63,438 nt of DNA from Pseudomonadota bacterium (GTDB taxonomy: Bacteria > Pseudomonadota > Gammaproteobacteria > Burkholderiales > JABEVD01), in NCBI GenBank assembly GCA_021802655.1, contig JAJZRP010000006.1, forward strand, positions 1 through 63,438. Reading direction: 5' to 3'. Both the position numbers and the translations under genes were made by a program. This document shows, one piece after another, positions 52,721 to 60,402 of this stretch (its first letter is position 1; each line of letters starts with the position of its first letter). The notes under the pieces were generated by a model. The model was not told the origin of the DNA, did no database searches, and saw only the letters and a program-made list of their open reading frames with translations.

Positions 52721-55210
52721 TTAGGAATTGGGATGCGGCAAGGATTTCGATTTATAGTACAGGTGTTGCAATTGAGCGCCAATCTCGACATTGTTGGGAA
52801 TGTGCTCGAGACCTTCTACAAGGCATTTTTCGGCCTCGGGAATTCTGCCCTGGCTTTGCAGTAATGCATTCAGACACAAATAAGCGTCAGGATAAGCCTT
52901 TTCCGCAGCGATTGCCTTTTTGTAATAGGATTCTGCCAGGATCGGGTTGGAGAGCCTTTCCGCGATCAGTCCGGCGTTCTTCAAGAAGTGGAGCGGAATG
53001 TTTTGACAAAGGCTGATGGACTTTTCGATTAGCTCCATTGCCTGGTCGCACCGATCCTGTTGCGACAAGACCAGGCCCAATAAGTGCATGCCGACCGCAT
53101 GCTTGGGCTCCTTTTCGAGCACTTTTCTGTATGCCAGTGTGGCCATGTTGAGATCGCGTCTGTTATGGAATGCAACCCCGATGTCAATCATTAGCTGCAA
53201 CACTACCTGGTAATCTTTCAGTATCGTCAGAAGAAGTTCAGCAATTCCCAGGGCTTCTTTCAGCCTGCCCTGCTGAAGCAGCGTTTTCGCTGTTTGAACG
53301 CCGGCTTCGAAGTTGCCATGAGCCATGGTGGCAGTCAAGGCGGAAATCTGGGCTTCACCGACTCCCTTCTTTTCATTCATCCAAATGATTTCATTCTTCT
53401 TCTCGATTTTGTCCAGTTTCAGCTCGGCGATGGTCTGGTTCTGTGCGGCGATGGTCTGGTTCTGTGCGGCGATGGTCTGGTCCTGTGCGGCGATGGTCTG
53501 GTTCTGTGCGGCGATGGTCTGGTTCTGTGCGGCGATGGTCTGGTCCTGTGCGGCGATGGTCTGGTTCTGTGCGGCGATGGTCTGGTCCTGTGCGGCGATG
53601 GTCTGGTTCAGTTTGTCTACTTGGAGCAGTGCTTCATTTGAGAGGATGAGACTCGGCCTCATCAGGCTGAATTCATTCAGCCATTCGATGCTCTGCTGAT
53701 TCAGCGCCTCATCGTCAATGGGAATCCGGTCGGAAGCCACTTCCAGCAAGGCGGCATACATCCTTCTGACCAATGGTGGGCAAGCTTCGTCCAGCAACAA
53801 GTCGTCTGGCGAGTAAACCGCGTGGCGCATATTCTCGTCAAGAAATTCACCGCGATATTTTTCCAATTCATCGGAATTGATCCCCAGGCCAAAGGATTTT
53901 GCCATCCGGATCAATTCCCGCTCCGGGGATTCGATCAGGCGATCGAAGTCGACCAACGTGCGCGTATTTCCGCTGGTTTCTATCCAGCTGACGACGACAT
54001 GCTCCAGCCACATCAGATAGCACTTTTCCGCAGGGAAATTATTCCGCTTGACGAGAGAATCGGCGACGCTGAGCGGGTTGCGTATGACCAGCACATGGCT
54101 GACTTGATATTTGCAATGCGCCAATACTTCCTTCCAGAAAGGGTAAAGTTTGGCCAATCTGGGATCTTTGAATCCGAAAATCGGAGTATGGCGGACTTTT
54201 TGACGAAGCAGCTTGACCGCGCGCAAGAAATAGCCTTCTTTGCGTAATTTTTCGACGTCATGGCGAGTGACGGGAGCAAAATGGTGCCAGGCCGAACCGA
54301 TTGCCGAAAGCATGCTGTCGTTTAGCGAAAGCAGTTCGGCATCTTCCCAGAATCCTTTCTCATTGTCCTGCATCGGGGGAATCAATTTGTCTCCAAGGCT
54401 CACCCCCATGACTTCGAGCGCACGGGTTATTGAACTCGTGCCGCTGCGATGCATGCCCAGCACGACGACGATGCGTTTGCCGTTCGTGTCCTCGTCAAGA
54501 GGATCTTCTTCGAGGTCGTCAATAGCATCCTGTCGAAGCAGGTTGAGTTTGTTTCGACTGGCGATGTGAGACGGATAGATGGAAGCGGCCTCTTCGAAGC
54601 AGGCGATTGCCTGGCCTTTCAGGCTCTGACCTTCAAGCTCCACGCCATGTTCGAAGAGCGCATCCGCAAGCCTGCTTTTTCCGTAGATATCGCCCGGTTT
54701 CAATTCGAGATGTTTCCTGTAGCAGGAAATGGCTTCTGCCGGTTGCCCGAGTTTGTGCAAAACTTCGGCGAGGTTGATATGGGCGATGGCGAAATCGGGT
54801 TCGAGTTCGATGCTCAGCCGGTAGTAGGGGATGGCATCCTCCAGCCGGTTCAGATCCCGGTAAAGATTGGCAAGATTGAAGCACGCTTCGGCATATGCCG
54901 GGTTGAGCTTGATGGCTTCCAGGTAACAGGCGATCGCCAGATCGAATTCGTTTTTGAACTTGAGGATGTTAGCCAGGTTGCCATAGAAGACAGGACTGGT
55001 CGGATCGATGGCGATGGCGTTCTTGATCAGGTCGACAGCCAGATCCTTGTCTCCTGTGGCATCCGCCAGCAGCCCGAGTAAGTGGATTGCGTCGGCATTG
55101 TTGGGATCGATGCCGAGCACTTGTTTATAGCAGGATTCTGCTTCCAGGAACTGGTTGTTCTTGTGGAATTCGATCCCGCGCTGCAGGATGGCTTCGATAT
55201 TATGTTCCAT
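52721..55210 (-). CDS. TPR - sulfotransferase - heptad-repeat - TPR fusion protein
   Basis: 829 residues from the ATG at 55210. Residues 1-215 are tandem TPRs (FLEAESCYKQVLGIDPNNAD and similar). Residues about 265-510 form a sulfotransferase-like domain with the PAPS-loop motif VVVLGMHRSGTSSITRALEV and the LVIRNPLSVADSLVKRN region. Residues about 534-597 are nine near-identical heptads (QTIAAQN/QTIAAQD), a predicted coiled coil. Residues about 640-829 are TPRs again. It is first in the run of glycosyltransferase genes, behind a sigma-54-like site and a conserved leader. It may sulfate a glycan or modify tyrosine on a surface protein; the acceptor is unknown. Confidence 0.85.
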   Translation of the reverse strand: MEHNIEAILQRGIEFHKNNQFLEAESCYKQVLGIDPNNADAIHLLGLLADATGDKDLAVDLIKNAIAIDPTSPVFYGNLANILKFKNEFDLAIACYLEAIKLNPAYAEACFNLANLYRDLNRLEDAIPYYRLSIELEPDFAIAHINLAEVLHKLGQPAEAISCYRKHLELKPGDIYGKSRLADALFEHGVELEGQSLKGQAIACFEEAASIYPSHIASRNKLNLLRQDAIDDLEEDPLDEDTNGKRIVVVLGMHRSGTSSITRALEVMGVSLGDKLIPPMQDNEKGFWEDAELLSLNDSMLSAIGSAWHHFAPVTRHDVEKLRKEGYFLRAVKLLRQKVRHTPIFGFKDPRLAKLYPFWKEVLAHCKYQVSHVLVIRNPLSVADSLVKRNNFPAEKCYLMWLEHVVVSWIETSGNTRTLVDFDRLIESPERELIRMAKSFGLGINSDELEKYRGEFLDENMRHAVYSPDDLLLDEACPPLVRRMYAALLEVASDRIPIDDEALNQQSIEWLNEFSLMRPSLILSNEALLQVDKLNQTIAAQDQTIAAQNQTIAAQDQTIAAQNQTIAAQNQTIAAQDQTIAAQNQTIAAQNQTIAELKLDKIEKKNEIIWMNEKKGVGEAQISALTATMAHGNFEAGVQTAKTLLQQGRLKEALGIAELLLTILKDYQVVLQLMIDIGVAFHNRRDLNMATLAYRKVLEKEPKHAVGMHLLGLVLSQQDRCDQAMELIEKSISLCQNIPLHFLKNAGLIAERLSNPILAESYYKKAIAAEKAYPDAYLCLNALLQSQGRIPEAEKCLVEGLEHIPNNVEIGAQLQHLYYKSKSLPHPNS
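53441..53608. repeat. eight perfect-frame 21-bp tandem repeats
   Basis: Eight units starting every 21 bases from 53441 to 53588, nearly identical (plus-strand core GCGGCGATGGTCTGG, last base T or C), with one more degenerate copy on the left. They encode the heptads QTIAAQ(N/D) on the minus strand. Being a multiple of three, copy-number change would only alter coiled-coil length. Confidence 0.95.
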
Positions 55211-55319
55211 GGAATGAGGCTCTCGTTGATTGGATTGTACAGATATTGCCGTTTGGAGCGGCAATTTTTTCCGCCATTGCGTTCGAAGTTTCAGGCTGCG
55301 CTGCGAATTTCGGCATCAT
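55200..55319 (-). other. short upstream frame in conserved leader, copy A
   Basis: A 39-codon frame begins ATGATG inside the 73-bp repeat, reads MMPKFAAQPETSNAMAEKIA and ends at a TAA that overlaps the first codons of the TPR-sulfotransferase gene in another frame. The first 22 or so residues are identical in copy B. No ribosome-binding site is evident, so translation is uncertain; it could be a leader peptide or simply a conserved untranslated region. Confidence 0.3.
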
Positions 55320-55330
55320 CGCTCGGAATC
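55258..55330 (-). repeat. 73-bp direct repeat, copy A (leader of TPR-sulfotransferase operon)
   Basis: Identical over 73 bases to 59977-60049. It lies 47 bases upstream of the start codon and 21 bases downstream of a sigma-54-like site. Sequence on both sides is recognisably related to copy B but diverged. Confidence 0.95.
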
Positions 55331-55351
55331 TGTTTGAATCCCTGCTGGTAA

Positions 55352-55367
55352 AGCAAAAATCGCGCCA
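55352..55367 (-). promoter_or_regulatory. sigma-54-like promoter before the TPR-sulfotransferase operon
   Basis: Minus strand TGGCGC-GATTT-TTGCT differs from TGGCAC-N5-TTGCW at one position and keeps the GG/GC spacing. The start of transcription would be near 55341, giving a leader of about 130 bases that includes the 73-bp repeat. Confidence 0.7.
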
Positions 55368-55431
55368 AACCGAACGCTTGCACCAAGTCCGGATCGGATC
55401 GGTATTAGGTGTATCTCCCTTGATCTCATGC

Positions 55432-56118
55432 TTAGGTACTGAGTACAAGATCGAACCGGTAATGCTGGAAGGGAAGGGCGCGAGGCTGTAGGTGGAGTTT
55501 GGCTGATTTGAAGCCAGCATGAAGGGAGAGCTTCTCCAGCCATCCAGGCTCATACCAGTTTCCTACTATGGGCTCTTGTCTTTGCAAGGCCGCGAAATAT
55601 GCACCTTCCCGCTCTGGTGAGTTAAAGAAATTCCATCTGCGGCCAGTGTCAGGAATATCGCCGAGCACAACCAAGCCACCTTTGCGGATCCAGTGTCGAA
55701 GTTTCATGAAAAGATTGATGGTTTCCGATTCTGAAAAGTATTGTACGCCAGAGTAGCATAGAATACGGTCAAAGGATTGGGCGGGGAAATCGACAGTCCT
55801 TGCGTCTGCTGAAAAAGCAGTAATATTGTTGATATACACCGAGAGTTGGGAAGTAAACTCCTCGGATAAATCGACAGCGGTGACTGCGCTGAATTTGGGA
55901 GCGAGTTCGCGGGTTATGATGCCGTTGCCGCAGCACAGGTCGAGCAGGGTGTGGTCAGGATTCGGCGCCAGTAGCGTAATGACGGATTCCACGATTGAGG
56001 CGAAAACATCAGGCTGGATTGGCTGTTTGTTGAGAGTGCGTAATACTTGAATTTGCAAGTCCGCTTCGCGACTCTTTTTTGCGTGATCGAGCCAGAAACA
56101 TTTCCAGTAATCAGTCAT
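55432..56118 (-). CDS. class I SAM-dependent methyltransferase
   Basis: 228 residues. The nucleotide-binding motif TLLDLCCGNGIITRELAPKF, the acidic VTAVDLSE and LCYSGVQYFSESETINLFMK match small class I methyltransferases. The neighbours point to methylation of a sugar or glycan. It is the last gene of the upstream glycan unit and starts 39 bases after the DegT-like gene ends. The 3' end is followed by the promoter of the next operon. Confidence 0.88.
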   Translation of the reverse strand: MTDYWKCFWLDHAKKSREADLQIQVLRTLNKQPIQPDVFASIVESVITLLAPNPDHTLLDLCCGNGIITRELAPKFSAVTAVDLSEEFTSQLSVYINNITAFSADARTVDFPAQSFDRILCYSGVQYFSESETINLFMKLRHWIRKGGLVVLGDIPDTGRRWNFFNSPEREGAYFAALQRQEPIVGNWYEPGWLEKLSLHAGFKSAKLHLQPRALPFQHYRFDLVLST

Positions 56119-56157
56119 GTTCTTGATCCTTCCGTCGAGCAGATTATCATCTGAGGT

Positions 56158-57141
56158 TTATATTGCTGCACTCATTATGTCGACGATGCGCAGCAAATCT
56201 TCCTTAGTGTAGCGATGATCGCACGGCAACGGCAAACACTTGTCAGCCAGGCGTTTTTCCACGGTTTCCGCCGCCACGCGCATTCCGACTTCTCTCCAAT
56301 ATGCAGGAACATATATACGGTTTGCCAGCAAACGCTCCCGAACGGCGGTATCTTCGACTAACAATGGATAGCACATGGGGCCGTTCACATGGGAGAAAGA
56401 CAGTTCGTTTGAGTGCCGAAAGTGCTTGTGCAGGAAGGTAAAGTTGTCGTTACGTTGTGCTTCGCACATATCGTAGTCGATATGCGAGAGCAAGCGCCTC
56501 GTCAGGAGCGACATTTTTCGTGGGCGAAAATCGGATAAGGTTTCTTCAGCGTTTCTGAAATCAGCATAACCTTCTTCCGTGGAACCATCCAGGCGCTTCA
56601 ACAAATGAGCGCACCTAGAGGCAGAGTGTGATTCGATTTCTTCCGGTTCGGTAAGGTTGATCGACGTCAATAAAAGCCCGCCGTCGGGAACGCCAAAGAA
56701 TTTTCTCGGGGAATAAAGTGTGGCCAGGCATTTCTTCGGCGCTTCGAAGAATGCCTGCGAGTGATCGAGGACAAGCTGGTCGGGATTGAATCTTTGCATC
56801 AGACTATCCTCTTGGGCGGAACATACGCCAAAATAATTGGCATAAAAGAGCCAGTCACCCGCTTTCAAGGACACATTGCGTGAAACCTCGAGATTCGAAT
56901 CAAGATCGTAAAAAGCTGTTTCAATCTTCGCCGAAGTGATGGGGGATAGCATGACGTCGCATATGTATTTGGGCATCCAGACCCGTTTGGGTTTTCCTGC
57001 CAAAAGCAAAGCGTAAAATCCGGCCCGCGCAGATTGAAAACGAAGGGCATCGGGATATCGCAATGGATGCTGGAGAGGGAGTTCCAGTTCGAAATAGCCG
57101 CCGATTGGCTGTTGAAGGGCTTGCGAAAAATTTTCGGGCAT
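56158..57141 (-). CDS. divergent DegT/DnrJ/EryC1-like PLP protein
   Basis: 327 residues, shorter than the usual 370. Fold-type I features can be picked out: LVLDHSQAFFEAP with Asp126 (pyridine-nitrogen partner) and TLYSPRKFFGVPDGG with Lys147 at the PLP lysine position. Overall similarity to standard sugar aminotransferases is low, and it may have another activity or a structural role. It follows the WbqC-like gene by three bases. Confidence 0.7.
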   Translation of the reverse strand: MPENFSQALQQPIGGYFELELPLQHPLRYPDALRFQSARAGFYALLLAGKPKRVWMPKYICDVMLSPITSAKIETAFYDLDSNLEVSRNVSLKAGDWLFYANYFGVCSAQEDSLMQRFNPDQLVLDHSQAFFEAPKKCLATLYSPRKFFGVPDGGLLLTSINLTEPEEIESHSASRCAHLLKRLDGSTEEGYADFRNAEETLSDFRPRKMSLLTRRLLSHIDYDMCEAQRNDNFTFLHKHFRHSNELSFSHVNGPMCYPLLVEDTAVRERLLANRIYVPAYWREVGMRVAAETVEKRLADKCLPLPCDHRYTKEDLLRIVDIMSAAI

Positions 57142-57144
57142 GAT

Positions 57145-57837
57145 CTAGACCAGTTCGTAATGAGTCAAGATGTGGGTTCGGGCAGTGTCAGGTGGATTGA
57201 ACATCAGGGTGTCGATGATGGACAGATTGGGTACAAATGGATTGCCGAATTGACGGTAAGTGACCGGTATTGTTTGAATGAAGGAAAGCTGTATCCCTCT
57301 TCGTGTAAAGTCTTCATGGCTGTAAAGATATTTTCCACCCGGCGCATTGATGTAATCGGTCGCTCCTAGTTCTTCGCAGATCGCAATCACCTTGTCCTGT
57401 CCGCGCAAGGAATTGTCTTTTTTTAAGGAAGAAGAAGTTCGCCATTGCGGAGTCAGGCCAAGGTGGCCACAGAGCCGCCGCAGCCCATAAGCTAGAAATT
57501 TCGCCAAGTTTTTTTCCGGCTGGAGCAAGATTTCTTCGATTATGGGGAAGACAGAATCAAATTGCGGTGCCCCGGCGTAGCTTTGATGGAGGGTTTTCAG
57601 CAATTTCCCTTGGTTGTTGCCAACTTGGATTTCATTGATCAGCCTGTTCGAACTGGCTCCCAGAATATTGAGCGTAAAAAGATGTGCCTTGTTTTGTAGA
57701 AGTATTTTGTTGCGGTTGATCCAGCCGCCCTTGATGTAGTGGACATCGTCGTAAATTACGAACACATCGACAGCCTGGATAAGCTGAAAATAACCTAGGT
57801 AGGGAAACAGATAGGGTTGCATGATTGCCAGCTTCAT
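57145..57837 (-). CDS. WbqC-family protein
   Basis: 230 residues from the ATG at 57837. The signature MKLAIMQPYLFPYLGYFQLI with YDDVHYIKGGWINRN is that of the WbqC family, found in O-antigen and sugar-modification clusters; the biochemical role is not settled. The frame continues further upstream, but an ATG with the conserved N-terminus is clear. The flanking genes are two DegT-type genes. Confidence 0.9.
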   Translation of the reverse strand: MKLAIMQPYLFPYLGYFQLIQAVDVFVIYDDVHYIKGGWINRNKILLQNKAHLFTLNILGASSNRLINEIQVGNNQGKLLKTLHQSYAGAPQFDSVFPIIEEILLQPEKNLAKFLAYGLRRLCGHLGLTPQWRTSSSLKKDNSLRGQDKVIAICEELGATDYINAPGGKYLYSHEDFTRRGIQLSFIQTIPVTYRQFGNPFVPNLSIIDTLMFNPPDTARTHILTHYELV

Positions 57838-57876
57838 GCGTCCTCTTTCCGAGAGAAGGGTATGCATAGCTCTGCA

Positions 57877-58986
57877 TCAATACGCTGCAATTAATTGGGT
57901 GATGGCTTCGATTTGTTGTCTCCCTAGTGATGGGTAAATTGGCAAACAAAGTATCTTTTTCGAAGCGGCAGTTGCTTCAGGAAGATTGTTCGGTTGAGCT
58001 GACGGCAATCCGCGATACATTGGAAACTCCGAAATCAGGGGGTAAAAATAGCGACGAGGATGGATACTGTGATTTTTGAGTTTTTGATAAAGATCGTCGC
58101 GGCTGATAGGATAATCGGGTTCCACCAGAATTGGGAAATAAGCATAGTTTGCAGTTGTTTCACCTGTATCGTTCAGGCAGCGAATTCCGTTTACCCCCTT
58201 CAGTTGTTCACGGTAAGCAGCGTCGATTTCTCTGCGTTTAGCTATGGCCTTATCAATGTATTTCAACTGCAAAAGCCCAAGGGCCGCATTGAACTCGTTC
58301 ATTTTTCCGTTGATGCCCGGCATCACTACAGTTGTTTCGTCCGCAAAACCGAAATTTTTCAGATGGTCGATGTGCTCCTTGGTCTTGGCATCCCGGCAAA
58401 CAATTGCTCCGCCTTCGAAAGTGGTGAATACCTTGGTGGCATGAAAACTCAGCACCGAAAGATCGCCATGCCGCAATATGCTGCCTCCTGTGTCTTGCCC
58501 CCCGAACGCATGCGCTGCATCGTAGATGACCTTGAGGTTGTACCGATCAGCGATTTCCTGGATTGCCTCCACATCGCATGGATGGCCATAACAGTGTACC
58601 GGCATGATGGCCGTGGTCTGCGGAGTGATGGCTGCTTCGATTTTTGCGGGGTCAAGGTTGAGGGTGTTAGGGTCGATGTCTACAAATACCGGCCTGATGC
58701 CATTCCACAGCAATGCGTGAGAGGTTGCCACGAAGGAATAGGGGGTGGTGATCACTTCTCCGGTGATTCGAAGTGCCTGTAAGGCGGTGATCAGCGCAAT
58801 GGTGCCATTGGTGAAAAGGGAAATATGTTTTATGCCTAGATGGTCGCAAAGGGCGCTTTCTAGTTGCTGATGAAACGGACCGCCGTTGGTCAGGGTTTTG
58901 CTTTCCCAGATTTTTTCCAGATAAGGGATGAACTCTTCCAGTGGCGGAAGAAAGGGCTGGGTCACATAAATCGTTTTTTTCGTCAT
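57877..58986 (-). CDS. DegT/DnrJ/EryC1 sugar aminotransferase, VioA/FdtB-like
   Basis: 369 residues from the ATG at 58986. Lys185 in LSFHATKVFTTFEGGAIV is the PLP lysine and Asp156 in VIYDAAHAFGG its partner. The N-terminal VTQPFLPPLEEFIPYLEKIW and TLTNGGPFHQQLESALCDHL resemble enzymes that aminate dTDP-4-keto-6-deoxy sugars (viosamine or Fuc3N type) more than perosamine synthase. The precise sugar is an inference. Viosamine-type sugars are known on flagellin in some pseudomonads. Confidence 0.88.
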   Translation of the reverse strand: MTKKTIYVTQPFLPPLEEFIPYLEKIWESKTLTNGGPFHQQLESALCDHLGIKHISLFTNGTIALITALQALRITGEVITTPYSFVATSHALLWNGIRPVFVDIDPNTLNLDPAKIEAAITPQTTAIMPVHCYGHPCDVEAIQEIADRYNLKVIYDAAHAFGGQDTGGSILRHGDLSVLSFHATKVFTTFEGGAIVCRDAKTKEHIDHLKNFGFADETTVVMPGINGKMNEFNAALGLLQLKYIDKAIAKRREIDAAYREQLKGVNGIRCLNDTGETTANYAYFPILVEPDYPISRDDLYQKLKNHSIHPRRYFYPLISEFPMYRGLPSAQPNNLPEATAASKKILCLPIYPSLGRQQIEAITQLIAAY

Positions 58987-58997
58987 TGCGGCAATAT

Positions 58998-59930
58998 TCA
59001 ACTGGTCAGAAATTGGATTCTGCTTCGAAGAATTTCGTTCGATGGCATGAGGTCACGACGAGCAAGAAATGAATCCAGCATTTCTGGAGACTGCCAGATT
59101 GCATCGCGCTGGATTTGCTCCAGGCGCAAGTAGTGCAATATCCGTACGTCAGCCAAGTCCTGGGGGTAGGCCTGTTCGAAACGCGGGTCGTTGGGGAAAT
59201 TGTAGCGTGGCTCCAGAGCGATGCGCGGAAGATCGAGGTCATGGATCGATAGTGTGAGCGCAACCTGTCCCTGGAAATAACCTACATTGGATGATTTATC
59301 GGACAAGTTTGCGGCAAAGGTTTTTGCCAAATCGGGCATCATTGCTGCAGGGATGAACACGGCGCCGAAATTGTAGTAGGCCGGTCCGAAACGTAATTGG
59401 GGGTCATGAAACATGGTGCCCCAGCCTGTGTGCTGATACAGGTCCTTGGGAAGCGCCCTGCCATATATCTTCAGAAGACTTTTCCAGGTTACTTCCGGCT
59501 GACCCAGGAAGGGTGGAACATGGGCTATGACCCCGGCTATGGCAGGAGATTCGCGCAACGACAACAGAAGATCATCCACGCCTCGTATGAACATCGTATC
59601 GGCGTCGGCCATGAGAATGAAGTCCGCGTCGGTTTCGACAAAGAAGCGGTCGAGTCCCGTGGCATGGTAAGAAAGCGTTTTAAAGTCTTCGCGGGGAACC
59701 CAGCGCCAGGATACATTTTCGTCTGCCCAGGGTTGGGTGGCGCCGATATCATAGGGTTCCATGTCTTCCCCTACGCTTACGATCATCTGGATGGTTGTGT
59801 TTGGTCCCGCACATGCGACTGCTGATTTGTAGAGATATTCCACTTGCCTGAAAAAATAGGGTTTGGGGCTGATTGGTACTCGAATTTCGAGTGCAAGGGA
59901 ATGACTCTTTTGAGACATGGAGTTATTCAT
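58998..59930 (-). CDS. putative GT-A-type glycosyltransferase
   Basis: 310 residues. FRQVEYLYKSAVACAG and FILMADADTMFIRGVDDLLL give a GT-A nucleotide-sugar pattern with the DxD motif ADADT. GPAYYNFGAVFIPAAMMPDL and LHYLRL match acceptor-side elements of GT8-like or uncharacterised families. It is first in the operon running to 55432, starting 47 bases after the 73-bp leader repeat. Confidence 0.75.
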   Translation of the reverse strand: MNNSMSQKSHSLALEIRVPISPKPYFFRQVEYLYKSAVACAGPNTTIQMIVSVGEDMEPYDIGATQPWADENVSWRWVPREDFKTLSYHATGLDRFFVETDADFILMADADTMFIRGVDDLLLSLRESPAIAGVIAHVPPFLGQPEVTWKSLLKIYGRALPKDLYQHTGWGTMFHDPQLRFGPAYYNFGAVFIPAAMMPDLAKTFAANLSDKSSNVGYFQGQVALTLSIHDLDLPRIALEPRYNFPNDPRFEQAYPQDLADVRILHYLRLEQIQRDAIWQSPEMLDSFLARRDLMPSNEILRSRIQFLTS

Positions 59931-59942
59931 GAAAGGGTCTTG

Positions 59943-60038
59943 TCATTGATGGTTCTTGCAGGTGTTGCCGCCCCATGCGGCAATTTTTTCCGCCATTGCG
60001 TTCGAAGTTTCAGGCTGCGCTGCGAATTTCGGCATCAT
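59943..60038 (-). other. short upstream frame in conserved leader, copy B
   Basis: A 31-codon frame starting with the same ATGATG as copy A, ending at a TGA 13 bases before the start of the glycosyltransferase-like gene. No clear ribosome-binding site. See the copy A entry. Confidence 0.3.
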
Positions 60039-60049
60039 CGCTCGGAATC
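59977..60049 (-). repeat. 73-bp direct repeat, copy B
   Basis: Identical to 55258-55330. It lies 46 bases upstream of the start codon at 59930 and 22 bases downstream of a sigma-54-like site, essentially the same geometry as copy A. Confidence 0.95.
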
Positions 60050-60071
60050 CGATTTGATTGCCACAACACAA

Positions 60072-60087
60072 AGCAGCAATCATGCCC
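60072..60087 (-). promoter_or_regulatory. degenerate sigma-54-like site before the glycan operon
   Basis: Minus strand GGGCAT-GATTG-CTGCT keeps the GG and GC pairs at sigma-54 spacing but has three mismatches to TGGCAC-N5-TTGCW. The distance from its outer edge to the start codon (157 bases) equals that of copy A, which supports a real common promoter. Confidence 0.5.
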
Positions 60088-60117
60088 TTTTCGAAATATG
60101 CCGGATTCGAAAAGGGC
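60084..60117. promoter_or_regulatory. 12-bp perfect inverted repeat overlapping promoter B
   Basis: GCCCTTTTCGAA (60084-60095) and TTCGAAAAGGGC (60106-60117) are perfect inverted copies with a ten-base spacer. The left arm overlaps the -24 element of the sigma-54-like site. It could be an operator or a hairpin; no T-run follows in either direction. Confidence 0.55.
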
Positions 60118-60402
60118 GGAAGCCACATCGCAGTCCGCTACAATCATTATTCCCCATTTTTTCTCGATTTCCGCGACTTGGGTTGATATCTGACATGGAA
60201 TGAAATCTCTTCGCCTGTCATCGACGCTTTCCCATATGTTTTTTCAGCTACGTGAATATTAATTGGGGAGCTAATCCCTGGGCGGGACGGCAACCCGGAT
60301 TCGATGGTGACATCCTACTTGTGTCAAGGTACACTTGCAACATACCTTAACATGTTCGCATATCGATCCTCCTGCAGATAAGGAGCGGCTTTAAAAGACC
60401 GC

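Larger units (their letters stand above)
59931..60402. other. 472-bp divergent intergenic region between glycan operons and manC
   Basis: This holds, in order, the 73-bp leader repeat, a degenerate sigma-54 site and a 12-bp inverted repeat (entries below). From about 60118 to 60402 there is no convincing gene and only AT-rich stretches; promoter-like hexamers upstream of manC (TTGCAA near 60340) are too weak to call. Confidence 0.8.

Noticed and set aside
53441..53608. Possible CRISPR array
   Set aside because: The 21-bp units are directly adjacent with no spacers and form a continuous heptad-encoding frame.
55258..60049. 73-bp repeats as attachment sites of an integrated element
   Set aside because: No integrase or tRNA gene is present, and both copies sit at identical positions relative to a promoter and a start codon, which fits a duplicated upstream region better.
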